From assembly GCF_030518195.1 (NCBI RefSeq), contig NZ_JAULSC010000005.1, forward strand, positions 124,001-188,000: a stretch of 64,000 nt of DNA, read 5' to 3'. Below the pieces are notes generated by a model. It ran no database searches, had not been told where the DNA came from, and saw only the letters and a program-made list of their open reading frames with translations. Shown one piece after another: positions 56,097-64,000 of the stretch. Numbering within the stretch: the stretch's first letter is position 1; each line of letters starts with the position of its first letter. The position numbers and the translations under genes are program-made. Origin of the DNA: Nocardioides cremeus (GTDB lineage: Bacteria > Actinomycetota > Actinomycetes > Propionibacteriales > Nocardioidaceae).

Positions 56097-59000
56097 GTGC
56101 CGCAGTCCCCCAGCAGTTCCCCCTCCACCTCCCCCGAGGTCTCCGACGACTTCGGTGCCAACGAGTGGCTCGTGGAGGAGATGCACGAGCGCTACCGCAA
56201 GGATCCGAGCAGCGTGGAGCCCAGCTGGGCCTCCTACTTCGAGGCCAACGACAACGGCACCGGCTCCGGCAAGGCCGAGGGGAAGACGACCCCTCAGCCC
56301 GAGAAGAAGGCCGAGAAGAAGCCCGAGGCCAAGTCGGAGGAGAAGTCCGAGGCGAAGCCGGAGTCGAAGCCCGAGCCGACGTCCTCCGACAAGCCCGCAC
56401 CCGTCGCCAAGCCGCGGCCCGAGACCAAGGCCGCCGAGCCCTCGAAGGGAACGACCACCCCGATGGCCAAGGAGTCCAAGCCCCCGGCACCGGCCGAGGC
56501 CAGCGACGAGCCGACGTACAAGGTGCTGCGCGGCGCGCCGGCCCGCACCGCGGCCAACATGGACATCTCGCTGACGGTGCCCACCGCCACCTCGGTGCGC
56601 TCGGTGCCGGTCAAGCTGCTGTGGGACAACCGCACCGTCATCAACAACCACCTCGCCCGCGCCCGCGGCGGCAAGGTCTCCTTCACGCACCTGATCGGCT
56701 ACGCGCTGGTCAAGGCCCTGAAGTCGATGCCGGAGATGAACAACTCCTACGCCGAGGTCGACGGCAAGCCCAACCTGGTCACCCCCGCCCACGTCAACCT
56801 CGGGCTGGCCATCGACCAGAAGAAGTCCGACGGCACCCGCCAGCTGCTGGTGCCGAGCATCAAGGGCTGCGAGGCGATGGACTTCGCCGGCTTCTGGACC
56901 GCCTACGAGGACATGGTCACCAAGGCCCGCGACAACAAGCTCGGCGTCGTGGACTTCCAGGGCACCACCATCAGCCTGACCAACGTCGGCGGCCTGGGCA
57001 CCAACCACTCCGTGCCGCGCCTGATGACCGGCCAGAGCGCCATCATCGGCGTCGGCGCGATGGAGTACCCGCCGGAGTGGCAGGGCGCCTCGGAGGAGGC
57101 GATCGCCCGCAACGCGATCTCCAAGGTGATGACCCTGACCTCCACCTACGACCACCGCGTGATCCAGGGCGCGCAGTCGGGTGAGTTCCTCAAGCGGGTC
57201 CACCAGCTGCTGCTGGGCCAGGACGGCTTCTACGACGAGATCTTCCGCTCGCTGCGCATCCCCTACGAGCCGATCCGCTGGGGCCACGACATCGCGACGT
57301 CGCACGACGACGAGATCAGCAAGCAGGCGCGCATCCTCGAGCTGATCCACGCCTACCGGGTGCGCGGCCACATGATGGCCGACACCGACCCGCTGGAGTA
57401 CCGCCAGCGCACCCACCCCGACCTCGAGATCGAGACCCACGGGCTGAGCCTGTGGGACCTCGACCGCGAGTTCGCCACCGGCTCCTTCGGTGGCACCGGG
57501 CGCCGCTTCATGCGCCTGCGCGACATCCTGGGCATCCTGCGCGACTCCTACTGCCGCACCACCGGCATCGAGTACATGCACATCATGGATCCCGAGCAGC
57601 GTCGCTGGATCCAGGAGCGCGTCGAGCAGCCGCACACCAAGCCGCCGCGCGAGGAGCAGCTGCGGATCCTGCTCAAGCTCAACCAGGCCGAGGCCTTCGA
57701 GACGTTCCTGCAGACCAAGTTCGTGGGCCAGAAGCGGTTCTCGCTCGAGGGCGGCGAGACCACGATCCCGGTCATCGACGAGATCTGCGAGGCCGCCGCC
57801 GAGTCGGGCCTCGACGAGGTCACCATGGGCATGGCCCACCGTGGCCGCCTCAACGTGCTGGCCAACATCGTGGGCAAGAACTACTCCCAGATCTTCCGCG
57901 AGTTCGAGGGCAACATCGACCCGCGCACCGTGCAGGGCTCCGGCGACGTGAAGTACCACCTCGGCGCCGAGGGCGAGTTCGAGGCCGAGAGCGGCGAGAC
58001 CATCAAGGTCTCGGTGGCCGCGAACCCCTCGCACCTCGAGGCGGTCGACCCGGTGCTCGAGGGCATCGCGCGCGCCAAGCAGGACGTCCTCGACCAGGGC
58101 AGCGCCTACCCGGTCCTGCCGCTGCTGGTCCACGGCGACGCGGCCTTCGCGGGCCAGGGCGTCGTCGCGGAGACGCTCAACCTCTCCCAGCTGCGCGGCT
58201 ACCGCACCGGCGGCACCGTGCACCTGGTGGTCAACAACCAGGTCGGCTTCACCACCTCGCCAGGCTCGTCGCGCTCCTCGCTCTACTGCACCGACGTGGC
58301 CCGGATGGTCCAGGCGCCGATCTTCCACGTCAACGGCGACGACCCCGAGGCCTGCATCCGCGTGGCCCGGCTGGCCTTCGAGTACCGCCAGGCCTTCAAC
58401 AAGGACGTCGTCATCGACCTGGTGTGCTACCGCCGTCGCGGGCACAACGAGGGCGACGACCCGTCGTACACGCAGCCGCTGATGTACGACCTGATCGAGC
58501 AGAAGCGCTCGGTGCGCAAGCTCTACACCGAGTCCCTCATCGGCCGTGGCGACATCACGATCGAGGAGGCCGAGCAGGTCCTCAAGAACTACCAGCAGCA
58601 GCTCGAGCGCGTCTTCACCGAGGTGCGCGAGGCCACCGGTCACCCCTCGGAGTGGACCACGGTCCCCGACTACCCCGAGAAGCCCACGGGCGAGGCCGAC
58701 ACCTCGGTGCCGCTGGAGTACCTCAAGCGGGTCGCCGACGCGTACGTCACCCCGCCCGAGGGCTTCACCGTGCACCCCAAGGTGATGCCGCAGCTGCAGC
58801 GTCGCGCCAAGGCCATCACCGAGGGCCCCATCGACTGGGGCACCGGCGAGGTGCTGGCCTTCGGCGCCCTGCTGATGGAGGGCCGCCCGGTGCGCCTGGC
58901 CGGCCAGGACTCGCGTCGCGGCACGTTCGTCTCGCGCTTCGGCACGATCATCGACCGGGTCAACGCCGACGAGTGGACGCCGCTGTCGTCGCTGACCGAA

Positions 59001-59849
59001 GACCAGGCCAAGCTCTACCTCTACGACTCGCTGCTCTCCGAGTACGCCGCGCTCGGCTTCGAGTACGGCTACTCCGTGGCGCGTCCCGAGGCGCTGGTGC
59101 TGTGGGAGGCGCAGTTCGGCGACTTCGTCAACGGCGCCCAGACGGTCATCGACGAGTTCATCTCGGCCGGCGAGACCAAGTGGCGCCAGCAGTCGGGCGT
59201 CGTGCTGCTGCTGCCGCACGGCTACGAGGGCCAGGGTCCCGACCACTCCTCGGCCCGCATCGAGCGCTTCCTGACCATGGCCGCCGACGAGGCGTTCGTG
59301 GTCGCGCAGCCCTCGACGCCGGCGTCGTACTTCCACCTGCTGCGCCAGCACTCGCTGGGCGAGGCGCACCGGCCGCTGATCGTCTTCACGCCGAAGTCGA
59401 TGCTCAAGCGCAAGGAGGCCGCCTCGCAGCCCGAGGACTTCACCTCGGGGACCTTCCGGCCCTTCATCGGTGACGCCGACGCGGACGCCTCGAAGGTCGA
59501 CACGCTGCTCATCTGCTCGGGCCGCGTGACCTGGGACCTGATGGTCGAGCGGGCCAAGCGGGAGGGCTCGGAGCGCTTCGCCATCGCGCGCGTCGAGCAG
59601 CTCTACCCGCGTCCGCTCGACGACATCAAGGCCGAGATCGCGCGCTACCCGCACCTCAAGACGGTGCGCTGGGTGCAGGACGAGCCCCGCAACATGGGCC
59701 CGTGGCCGCACTACCAGCTCAACGCCTGGCCCGAGGTCGACGCACAGGTCGAGCCGGTCACCCGCCCGGAGTCCTCCTCCCCGTCGGTCGGCACCGCCAA
59801 GCGCCACCAGGCCGAGCAGAAGGACCTGCTCGACCAGGCGTTCGCCTGA
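56097..59849 (+). CDS. kgd: multifunctional 2-oxoglutarate dehydrogenase (OdhA/Kgd)
   Basis: A 1250-residue E1 fused to an acyltransferase domain, the actinobacterial form of the 2-oxoglutarate dehydrogenase complex. The N-terminal segment (1-45) has the conserved [20 protein letters not shown] Lys/Pro/Glu linker (60-135) follows, then the E2-like catalytic domain ending at [11 protein letters not shown] with His353, and the thiamine-diphosphate E1 domain from about residue 390. TPP-binding and active-site blocks are [26 protein letters not shown], the [13 protein letters not shown] metal loop and VNNQVGFTT. There is no lipoyl domain; the E2 core of pyruvate dehydrogenase supplies it. The GTG start lies about 50 bp after a TAGCCT -10 element. 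Confidence 0.97.
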   Translation: MPQSPSSSPSTSPEVSDDFGANEWLVEEMHERYRKDPSSVEPSWASYFEANDNGTGSGKAEGKTTPQPEKKAEKKPEAKSEEKSEAKPESKPEPTSSDKPAPVAKPRPETKAAEPSKGTTTPMAKESKPPAPAEASDEPTYKVLRGAPARTAANMDISLTVPTATSVRSVPVKLLWDNRTVINNHLARARGGKVSFTHLIGYALVKALKSMPEMNNSYAEVDGKPNLVTPAHVNLGLAIDQKKSDGTRQLLVPSIKGCEAMDFAGFWTAYEDMVTKARDNKLGVVDFQGTTISLTNVGGLGTNHSVPRLMTGQSAIIGVGAMEYPPEWQGASEEAIARNAISKVMTLTSTYDHRVIQGAQSGEFLKRVHQLLLGQDGFYDEIFRSLRIPYEPIRWGHDIATSHDDEISKQARILELIHAYRVRGHMMADTDPLEYRQRTHPDLEIETHGLSLWDLDREFATGSFGGTGRRFMRLRDILGILRDSYCRTTGIEYMHIMDPEQRRWIQERVEQPHTKPPREEQLRILLKLNQAEAFETFLQTKFVGQKRFSLEGGETTIPVIDEICEAAAESGLDEVTMGMAHRGRLNVLANIVGKNYSQIFREFEGNIDPRTVQGSGDVKYHLGAEGEFEAESGETIKVSVAANPSHLEAVDPVLEGIARAKQDVLDQGSAYPVLPLLVHGDAAFAGQGVVAETLNLSQLRGYRTGGTVHLVVNNQVGFTTSPGSSRSSLYCTDVARMVQAPIFHVNGDDPEACIRVARLAFEYRQAFNKDVVIDLVCYRRRGHNEGDDPSYTQPLMYDLIEQKRSVRKLYTESLIGRGDITIEEAEQVLKNYQQQLERVFTEVREATGHPSEWTTVPDYPEKPTGEADTSVPLEYLKRVADAYVTPPEGFTVHPKVMPQLQRRAKAITEGPIDWGTGEVLAFGALLMEGRPVRLAGQDSRRGTFVSRFGTIIDRVNADEWTPLSSLTEDQAKLYLYDSLLSEYAALGFEYGYSVARPEALVLWEAQFGDFVNGAQTVIDEFISAGETKWRQQSGVVLLLPHGYEGQGPDHSSARIERFLTMAADEAFVVAQPSTPASYFHLLRQHSLGEAHRPLIVFTPKSMLKRKEAASQPEDFTSGTFRPFIGDADADASKVDTLLICSGRVTWDLMVERAKREGSERFAIARVEQLYPRPLDDIKAEIARYPHLKTVRWVQDEPRNMGPWPHYQLNAWPEVDAQVEPVTRPESSSPSVGTAKRHQAEQKDLLDQAFA

Positions 59850-59853
59850 GGTC

Positions 59854-60030
59854 ATGTACTACACGGACCGGGGCATCGAGGAGCTCGAGCGACGCCGGGG
59901 TGACGAGGAGGTCACCCTGGCGTGGCTGGCCGAGCAGCTGCAGGCCTTCACCGACACCCACCCGGAGTTCGAGACCGCGGTGGAGCGGCTGGCGACCTGG
60001 CTGGCCCGGCTCGACGATCCGGAAGACTGA
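59854..60030 (+). CDS. DUF6104-like small protein
   Basis: A 58-residue protein (MYYTDRGIEELERRRGDEEV at its start, then two helices with LAWLAEQLQAF and ERLATWLARLDD). It matches small actinobacterial proteins annotated DUF6104, often found just after the 2-oxoglutarate dehydrogenase gene. The ATG is four bases after the kgd stop, so it is surely on the same message. No function is known; a helper or regulator of the complex is a guess. Confidence 0.75.
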   Translation: MYYTDRGIEELERRRGDEEVTLAWLAEQLQAFTDTHPEFETAVERLATWLARLDDPED

Positions 60031-60066
60031 CCTGTCAGAATCCGGACGCGGGGGCGGTGGCGTGGC

Positions 60067-60072
60067 TACACT
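60067..60072 (+). promoter_or_regulatory. -10 element of the decarboxylase-like gene
   Basis: TACACT lies six bases before the ATG at 60079. A leaderless message is predicted. Confidence 0.4.
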
Positions 60073-60078
60073 CCGGCC

Positions 60079-60726
60079 ATGAGCACGGACGCCACCCCCT
60101 CCCCCGCTCCCGACAGCTCCTCGGTGGCCTACCCGCCGGCGCCCTGGCAGATGGTGGGCCAGATGTGGGTCTCGGTCTTCCGCGTCGGTCATGACGTGGA
60201 CGACCGGCACCGGCGGGGGATCTACGGCGCCGCCTTCGTCTCCTATGAGGAGGGCAGCCCGCTGACCTACTCCGAGCTGCTGGTGGCCCGCGTGCTGCGG
60301 ACCCCCGCCGGCGAGCGACGGGTCAGCATCACCGACATCTGGGTCGACTCCCCCGCCTCGGTGGCGGGCGGGCGCGGGCTCTGGGCGATCCCCAAGGGGC
60401 TGGGTGACTTCGAGTCGTCGACCTCGCAGCGGGGCCCGCTCTCGCGGGCGTCGTGGTCGATGCGCACCGACGGCATGCCGGTCGCGAGCGCACGCTTCAG
60501 CGACCTGTCCGCACTGGCGCCGCGGCTGCCCGCCAAGGGCGGCACCTGGCAGGCGCCGATCGACGCCCACACAGTGCCGGTGGAGACCGACATGGCCGGG
60601 CGCTCGAAACTGGCTCCCTGCACCGCACGGTGGGACTTCGACGCCGCCGGCCCGCTGGGGTGGCTGGCCGGCCGCCGCAGCCTGGCCTCCTTCCGCCAGC
60701 GCGACTTCACGCTGTCGTTCGGCTGA
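60079..60726 (+). CDS. acetoacetate decarboxylase family protein
   Basis: A 215-residue protein. The fold is recognised by PWQMVGQMWVSVFRV, YSELLVARVL and the active-site block WVDSPASVAGGRGLWAIPKGLGDF, where Lys106 corresponds to the Schiff-base lysine. Many family members are aldolases or dehydratases rather than decarboxylases, so the reaction is open. It follows the kgd pair in the same direction but has its own -10 box. Confidence 0.8.
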   Translation: MSTDATPSPAPDSSSVAYPPAPWQMVGQMWVSVFRVGHDVDDRHRRGIYGAAFVSYEEGSPLTYSELLVARVLRTPAGERRVSITDIWVDSPASVAGGRGLWAIPKGLGDFESSTSQRGPLSRASWSMRTDGMPVASARFSDLSALAPRLPAKGGTWQAPIDAHTVPVETDMAGRSKLAPCTARWDFDAAGPLGWLAGRRSLASFRQRDFTLSFG

Positions 60727-60730
60727 CCCG

Positions 60731-60790
60731 AGTCGGCCGGTTCGAACCAGCCGGGTCGCGAGTCGGCCGGTTCGAACCAGCCGGGTCGCG
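60731..60790. repeat. 30-bp exact tandem duplication
   Basis: Two identical 30-bp units, 60731-60760 and 60761-60790. Each contains the palindrome GGTTCGAACC. They fill the gap between the convergent decarboxylase-like gene and the 75-residue gene. Confidence 0.85.
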
Positions 60791-60792
60791 GC

Positions 60793-61020
60793 TCAGTCGT
60801 CGGAGCGCTCGGCGGCGCGGCGGGCGGCCTCGCGGATCTCGAAGACCTCGGTGGCCAGGCCGCCCAGCGCGCCGGCCACGCCCCTGACCGCGCCGGTGAT
60901 GATCGTGGCGACCTCACCGACGGTGGTCGCGGCTGCCTCGACGGCGCTCTGCGCGGCGTCCTTGCCGATCTCGGCGCGGCTCAGCCGCTCCTCGCCGTGC
61001 TGCTCGGGGGTCTGGCTCAT
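60793..61020 (-). CDS. small Ala-rich helical protein
   Basis: A 75-residue protein with a hydrophilic N-terminus (MSQTPEQHGEERLSRAEIG). A central Ala/Val/Gly-rich helix (AVEAAATTVGEVATIITGAVRGVAGALGG) and a charged C-terminal helix follow. The middle could be an amphipathic or a weak membrane helix. The ATG at 61020 is chosen; a GTG at 61089 would add 23 residues. It lies 74 bp downstream of the desaturase on the same strand. No family is recognised. Confidence 0.5.
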   Translation of the reverse strand: MSQTPEQHGEERLSRAEIGKDAAQSAVEAAATTVGEVATIITGAVRGVAGALGGLATEVFEIREAARRAAERSDD

Positions 61021-61094
61021 GGCCCCAGTCTCACCGCCAGCGGCGTCGTTGACCAGGTGGGCTGGCTCACGCACCGCCTCCGGCTGCACAAGGA

Positions 61095-62213
61095 TCAGGC
61101 GGCGGCGGGCTGCGCCGCGGCCGGTGCCGCCTGATCGCTGCGACGGCCCGGGAGGGCGAGACGGCAGATCTTGCGCGCCACGCTCAGCAGCTGCTTGCCC
61201 AGCGGACCGGTGTTGTAGGGCAGCCCGTAGCGCTCGCAGATCTCCTGCACCTCACCGGAGATCTCCGGGTAGCGACGAGCGGGCAGGTCGGGGAAGAGGT
61301 GGTGCTCGACCTGGAAGGACAGGTTGCCGGTCATCAGGTGGAACAGCGGGCCGCCGTCGATGTTGGCCGAGCCCAGCAGCTGGCGGTAGTACCAGTGCCC
61401 GCGCGACTCGTCCTCGCACTCCTCCTCCGAGAAGGTCGCCACGCCGGCCGGGAAGTGCCCGCAGAAGATGATGTTGAAGGCCCACACGTTGCGCACCAGG
61501 TTGGCGGTGGCGTTGCCGGCCAGGGTCAGCGGGAAGAACGGACCCGTGAGCGCCGGGAAGAGCACGTAGTCCTTGAACGCCTGGCGGCGCACCTTGCGCA
61601 TGATGCCGGCGTGCAGGGCCTTGTTGTCGGCCAGGGAGCGGCGCCCGGCGACGATGTTCTCGACCTCGAGGTCGTGCATGGCCACGCCCCACTCGAAGAA
61701 GACCATCAGCAGGAAGGCGTAGGCCGGGTTGCCCAGGTAGTAGGGGTGCCAGGGCTGGTCCTCGTCCATGCGCAGGATGCCGTAGCCGATGTCGCGGTCC
61801 TTGCCCAGCACGTTGGTGAACGTGTGGTGGATGTAGTTGTGGGAGTAGCGCCACTGCTCGGAGGGGCACACGTTGTCCCACTCGTACATCCGCGAGCTCA
61901 GGCCGGGCTCGCCCATCCAGTCGTACTGGCCGTGCATGACGTTGTGCCCGATCTCCATGTTGTCGAGGATCTTGGAGACGCTGAGCGCCGCCACGGCCAG
62001 CGGCCACGCCGGCGGCAGGTAGAACAGCGCGCGACCGGCGACCTCGAGGCGACGCTGCAGGCGCACCACCCCGTGGATGTAGTCGGCGTCGGCCTCGCCG
62101 AGGTCGGCCAGGACGCGCTGGCGGATCGCGTCGAGCTCGGCACCCAGGGCGTCGAGCTGGTCAGGTGTCAGTCGGGGGGTGCCGGTGGTGGTGCCGGTGG
62201 TGGTGCTGGTCAT
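61095..62213 (-). CDS. membrane fatty-acid desaturase (DesA3-like)
   Basis: A 372-residue acyl-lipid or acyl-CoA desaturase with the three His boxes HNVMHGQ (His90, His94), HNYIHH (His125, His129, His130) and QVEHHLFP (His304, His305), which bind two irons. Four membrane helices are predicted between them. Similar proteins with an adjacent ferredoxin-reductase gene make oleate from stearoyl-CoA. It starts 43 bp after its electron-donor gene in one operon. Confidence 0.92.
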   Translation of the reverse strand: MTSTTTGTTTGTPRLTPDQLDALGAELDAIRQRVLADLGEADADYIHGVVRLQRRLEVAGRALFYLPPAWPLAVAALSVSKILDNMEIGHNVMHGQYDWMGEPGLSSRMYEWDNVCPSEQWRYSHNYIHHTFTNVLGKDRDIGYGILRMDEDQPWHPYYLGNPAYAFLLMVFFEWGVAMHDLEVENIVAGRRSLADNKALHAGIMRKVRRQAFKDYVLFPALTGPFFPLTLAGNATANLVRNVWAFNIIFCGHFPAGVATFSEEECEDESRGHWYYRQLLGSANIDGGPLFHLMTGNLSFQVEHHLFPDLPARRYPEISGEVQEICERYGLPYNTGPLGKQLLSVARKICRLALPGRRSDQAAPAAAQPAAA

Positions 62214-62256
62214 GGGAGGTCCTCTCGGTGGGGCGCCCGGGGGCGCGGGAGATGGC

Positions 62257-63366
62257 TCAGAGGTCGAGGGTGCAGCTGCCGACGGGGGCCGAGACGCAGA
62301 TCCGCACGTCCTCGTCGGGCCGCGAGGACTCCTCGCCGGTGACGACGTCGCGCACGGTGCCGCGGGTCTTGCGGGTGGTGCAGGAGAAGCAGATGCCCAT
62401 CCGGCAGCCCGTCTGCGGGCGCAGCCCGAGGGCCTCGGCCTGGGCGAGCAGCGTCTCGCCGGTGTTGGCCGCGCCGAGCCCGCTGCGGGCGAAGCTGGTC
62501 TCGCCCTCGGCTCCCTCGGCGCCCGGGGCGGTCGTCGGCGCCTTGAAGTGCTCGACGCGCAGTCGCGCGCTGCCGTCGTACGCCGCTTGCACGGCCTGCA
62601 CCAGCCCCGTGGGCCCGCAGGCCCAGGTGTCGGTGTCGCGGAAGTCGGGCACCAGCCGGGCCAGTGCGGCGGGGCTGAAGCGCTGCCCGCCCTCGCCGGT
62701 GTGCACCAGCCGCACGTCGACGTGGTTGTCGAAGCGGGCGATGGCGGCGAGCTCCTCGGCGTAGATCTGCTCGGCCGCGCTCCGCGCGTAGTGCAGGAAC
62801 GTGACCGGGCGGCCGGCGCGCCCGTCGTAGCCGTCGCGCAGCAGCGTGCGCAGCATCGACATCACCGGGGTGATGCCCGATCCCCCGCTGACCAGCAGCA
62901 GCGGGTGCGGGGTCGGCGTCGCGGGTGTCGCGTGCATCGTGAAGTCGCCGCCGGCCTGGCTCAGGTGCAGCAGGGTGCCGGGGGCGGCCGTGGCCAGGTG
63001 TCGGGAGACCGAGGCACGCTCCTGGCCGTCGTCGTGGGCGCGCACCGTCAGCGTGAAGCGCTCCCCCGGGCCGGAGGCGGCCGAGGAGACCGAGAAGCAA
63101 CGGGTGGCCCGGCGCGCCCCGGGCAGGTCGACGCCGACCTGCACGTGCTGCCCGGCGCGGTGCCCGCGCCAGGTCGAGGTGGGCTGCACGGTCAGGGTGC
63201 TGACCGGGTGCACACCCGTTGTCTCGTGCCGCACGTCGACGACCCGGCCGCGCACCTCGTGAGCGGCCCAGAGCGGGTTGACCTGCTCGAGGAACCGGTC
63301 CACGCCGTGCGGCGAGGCGAGGGCTGCCACGGCGCGGGACTGCAGGACGGTGCTCAGGACACCCAT
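62257..63366 (-). CDS. ferredoxin reductase with C-terminal [2Fe-2S] domain
   Basis: A 369-residue electron-transfer flavoprotein. The FAD domain has RCFSVSSAA and the nucleotide domain has LLLVSGGSGITPVMSMLRTLL. The plant-type ferredoxin domain has Cys321, Cys326, Cys329 and Cys357 (GCRMGICFSCTTRK and RICVSAP). It passes electrons from NAD(P)H to the desaturase. The ATG at 63366 has GAGGAGG at good distance. It is the first gene of the desaturase operon. Confidence 0.9.
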   Translation of the reverse strand: MGVLSTVLQSRAVAALASPHGVDRFLEQVNPLWAAHEVRGRVVDVRHETTGVHPVSTLTVQPTSTWRGHRAGQHVQVGVDLPGARRATRCFSVSSAASGPGERFTLTVRAHDDGQERASVSRHLATAAPGTLLHLSQAGGDFTMHATPATPTPHPLLLVSGGSGITPVMSMLRTLLRDGYDGRAGRPVTFLHYARSAAEQIYAEELAAIARFDNHVDVRLVHTGEGGQRFSPAALARLVPDFRDTDTWACGPTGLVQAVQAAYDGSARLRVEHFKAPTTAPGAEGAEGETSFARSGLGAANTGETLLAQAEALGLRPQTGCRMGICFSCTTRKTRGTVRDVVTGEESSRPDEDVRICVSAPVGSCTLDL

Positions 63367-63384
63367 GGACTGCCTCCTCGATTC

Positions 63385-63402
63385 AGTGAACGCGCGTACA
63401 CC
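63385..63402. promoter_or_regulatory. FabR/DesT-type operator
   Basis: AGTGAACGCGCGTACACC is an imperfect palindrome with half-sites GTGAAC and GTACAC spaced by GCGC. It resembles the AGTGAAC-type sites of FabR/DesT regulators. It covers the predicted transcription start of the desaturase operon, 18 bp upstream of the ATG. Confidence 0.6.
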
Positions 63403-63405
63403 GAA

Positions 63406-63435
63406 ACTATGCGGGCCAGCGCGTGCCGACGTCAA
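63406..63435 (-). promoter_or_regulatory. promoter of the desaturase operon
   Basis: TTGACG (63435-63430), an 18-base spacer and CATAGT (63411-63406) on the minus strand. The predicted start lies near 63399, inside the operator. Confidence 0.6.
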
Positions 63436-63503
63436 CGGCGCTCGCGGGTGAGCCGCACCACCCGGGGGCCCGGGCCAGCAGCGGCGCGTCCACCGCGCGG
63501 CGC

Positions 63504-63509
63504 TAGCAT
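63504..63509 (+). promoter_or_regulatory. -10 element of the TetR gene
   Basis: TAGCAT ends six bases before the GTG at 63516, as expected for a leaderless message. GAGG within the gap could alternatively be a ribosome-binding site. Confidence 0.4.
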
Positions 63510-63515
63510 CGAGGT

Positions 63516-64000
63516 GTGACCCAGACCCGTGTCGAGCGCAAGGAGCGCACCCGCCGAGCGATCCTCGACGCAGCGCTCGAGCTCTGCGAGGACAGCAGCC
63601 TGGTGGCGCTCTCGCTGCGCCAGGTCGCCAAGGAGGTGGGGATCGTCCCCACCGGCTTCTACCGCCACTTCGACTCCATCGAGTCGCTGGGCCTGAGCCT
63701 GGTCGACGAGTCGTTCGCCTCGCTGCGCGCGCTGCTGCGCGACGTGCGGCGCGACCAGGGCTCGACCACCGACATCGTCGACGGCTCGGTCTCGATCCTG
63801 GTCGACCACGTGCACCGGCAGCGCTCGCACTTCGCCTTCATCGCCCGCGAGCGCACCGCGGGCCAGCCGGCCGTCCGCGAGGCGATCCGGCACGAGATCG
63901 AGCTGTGCGAGCGCGAGCTGGCCACCGACCTCGCCCGACTGCCCGGCACCACCGACTGGTCGCCCGAGGACCTGCGCATCCTCTCGGGACTGATCGTCTC
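63516..64000 (+). CDS. TetR-family regulator, FabR/DesT-like (3' partial)
   Basis: 161 residues are visible before the window ends. The N-terminal helix-turn-helix is RRAILDAALELCEDS, then LSLRQVAKEVGIVPTGFYRHF with the recognition helix. The following block SIESLGLSLVDESFASLRALL closely follows FabR and DesT, which sense the ratio of saturated to unsaturated acyl-CoA or acyl-ACP. It is divergent from the ferredoxin reductase/desaturase operon, and a matching operator lies in the shared intergenic region. The GTG start at 63516 is set by the -10 box and the family N-terminus. Confidence 0.88.
   Translation, partial: MTQTRVERKERTRRAILDAALELCEDSSLVALSLRQVAKEVGIVPTGFYRHFDSIESLGLSLVDESFASLRALLRDVRRDQGSTTDIVDGSVSILVDHVHRQRSHFAFIARERTAGQPAVREAIRHEIELCERELATDLARLPGTTDWSPEDLRILSGLIV

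Noticed and set aside
56073..59855. A 1260-codon open frame antisense to kgd, and similar long frames elsewhere (for example plus-strand 7717-13425).
   Set aside because: They are by-products of high-GC codon bias; the proteins lack domains, are rich in Arg/Gly/His or Val/Gly, and lie opposite clear genes.
60739..60778. GGTTCGAACC segments resembling the T arm of a tRNA.
   Set aside because: No acceptor, D or anticodon stems are present; the match is just the palindrome in the 30-bp repeat.

Overview
The window is chromosomal DNA of a high-GC actinobacterium, most likely Nocardioides or a close relative in the Nocardioidaceae. The evidence is uniform high GC, many GTG starts, the mismatch endonuclease NucS, an OdhA/Kgd-type 2-oxoglutarate dehydrogenase, an ethylmalonyl-CoA mutase, a DUF2550 gene behind the ATP synthase genes, and the actinobacterial gene order around rho, rpmE, prfA, prmC, tsaC, wecA and atp. 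I see no phage, IS, CRISPR array or rRNA operon. One tRNA gene is present.

Layout. 1-5.5 kb: end of a DivIVA-like coiled-coil gene, an AI-2E transporter, an AlkD-type glycosylase, an acetyltransferase, a cold-shock-like protein, and an EamA exporter divergent from a CGNR regulator. 5.5-14 kb: secreted subtilase, single-domain response regulator, membrane protein, duplicated 3-hydroxyacyl-CoA dehydrogenase, alanine/Na+ symporter, nucS, and a DUF952 protein. 14-20.8 kb (minus): a seven-gene branched-chain amino-acid-type ABC importer operon. It includes an uncharacterised stalked surface protein, and its binding-protein gene carries an apparent one-base frameshift. 20.9-28.7 kb: D-amino-acid oxidase, a hydrolase-fold protein without the serine nucleophile, ethylmalonyl-CoA mutase, a STAS protein, cobalamin adenosyltransferase and an MFS exporter.

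28.9-41.5 kb (minus): the housekeeping block rpmE, prfA, prmC, tsaC, wecA, two small AtpI-like genes, atpBEFHAGDC and DUF2550. 41.6-52.3 kb (minus): a CHASE3 histidine kinase with its response regulator, rho, and the argS-lysA-hom-thrC-thrB amino-acid cluster, with tRNA-Arg(CCG) divergent from argS. 52.7-56 kb: a large secreted protein facing an LCP protein and a lipoprotein. 56-60.7 kb: kgd, a DUF6104-like small protein and an acetoacetate decarboxylase-like protein. 60.8-64 kb: a ferredoxin-reductase/acyl desaturase operon with a divergent FabR/DesT-like TetR regulator that runs off the window.

How the genes work together. The atp block makes the complete F1Fo ATP synthase. Its upstream promoter overlaps a CRP-family box. 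The mutase and the cobalamin adenosyltransferase both belong to B12-dependent C4/C5 acyl-CoA metabolism, and the duplicated dehydrogenase belongs to fatty-acid or C4 acyl-CoA turnover. The desaturase, its electron donor and the TetR gene form a self-contained lipid-unsaturation module with a visible promoter and operator. The most unusual items are the ABC operon with two stalked surface proteins and a frameshift, a diverged Rho, the DesT-like switch, and the hydrolase-fold protein lacking its nucleophile.
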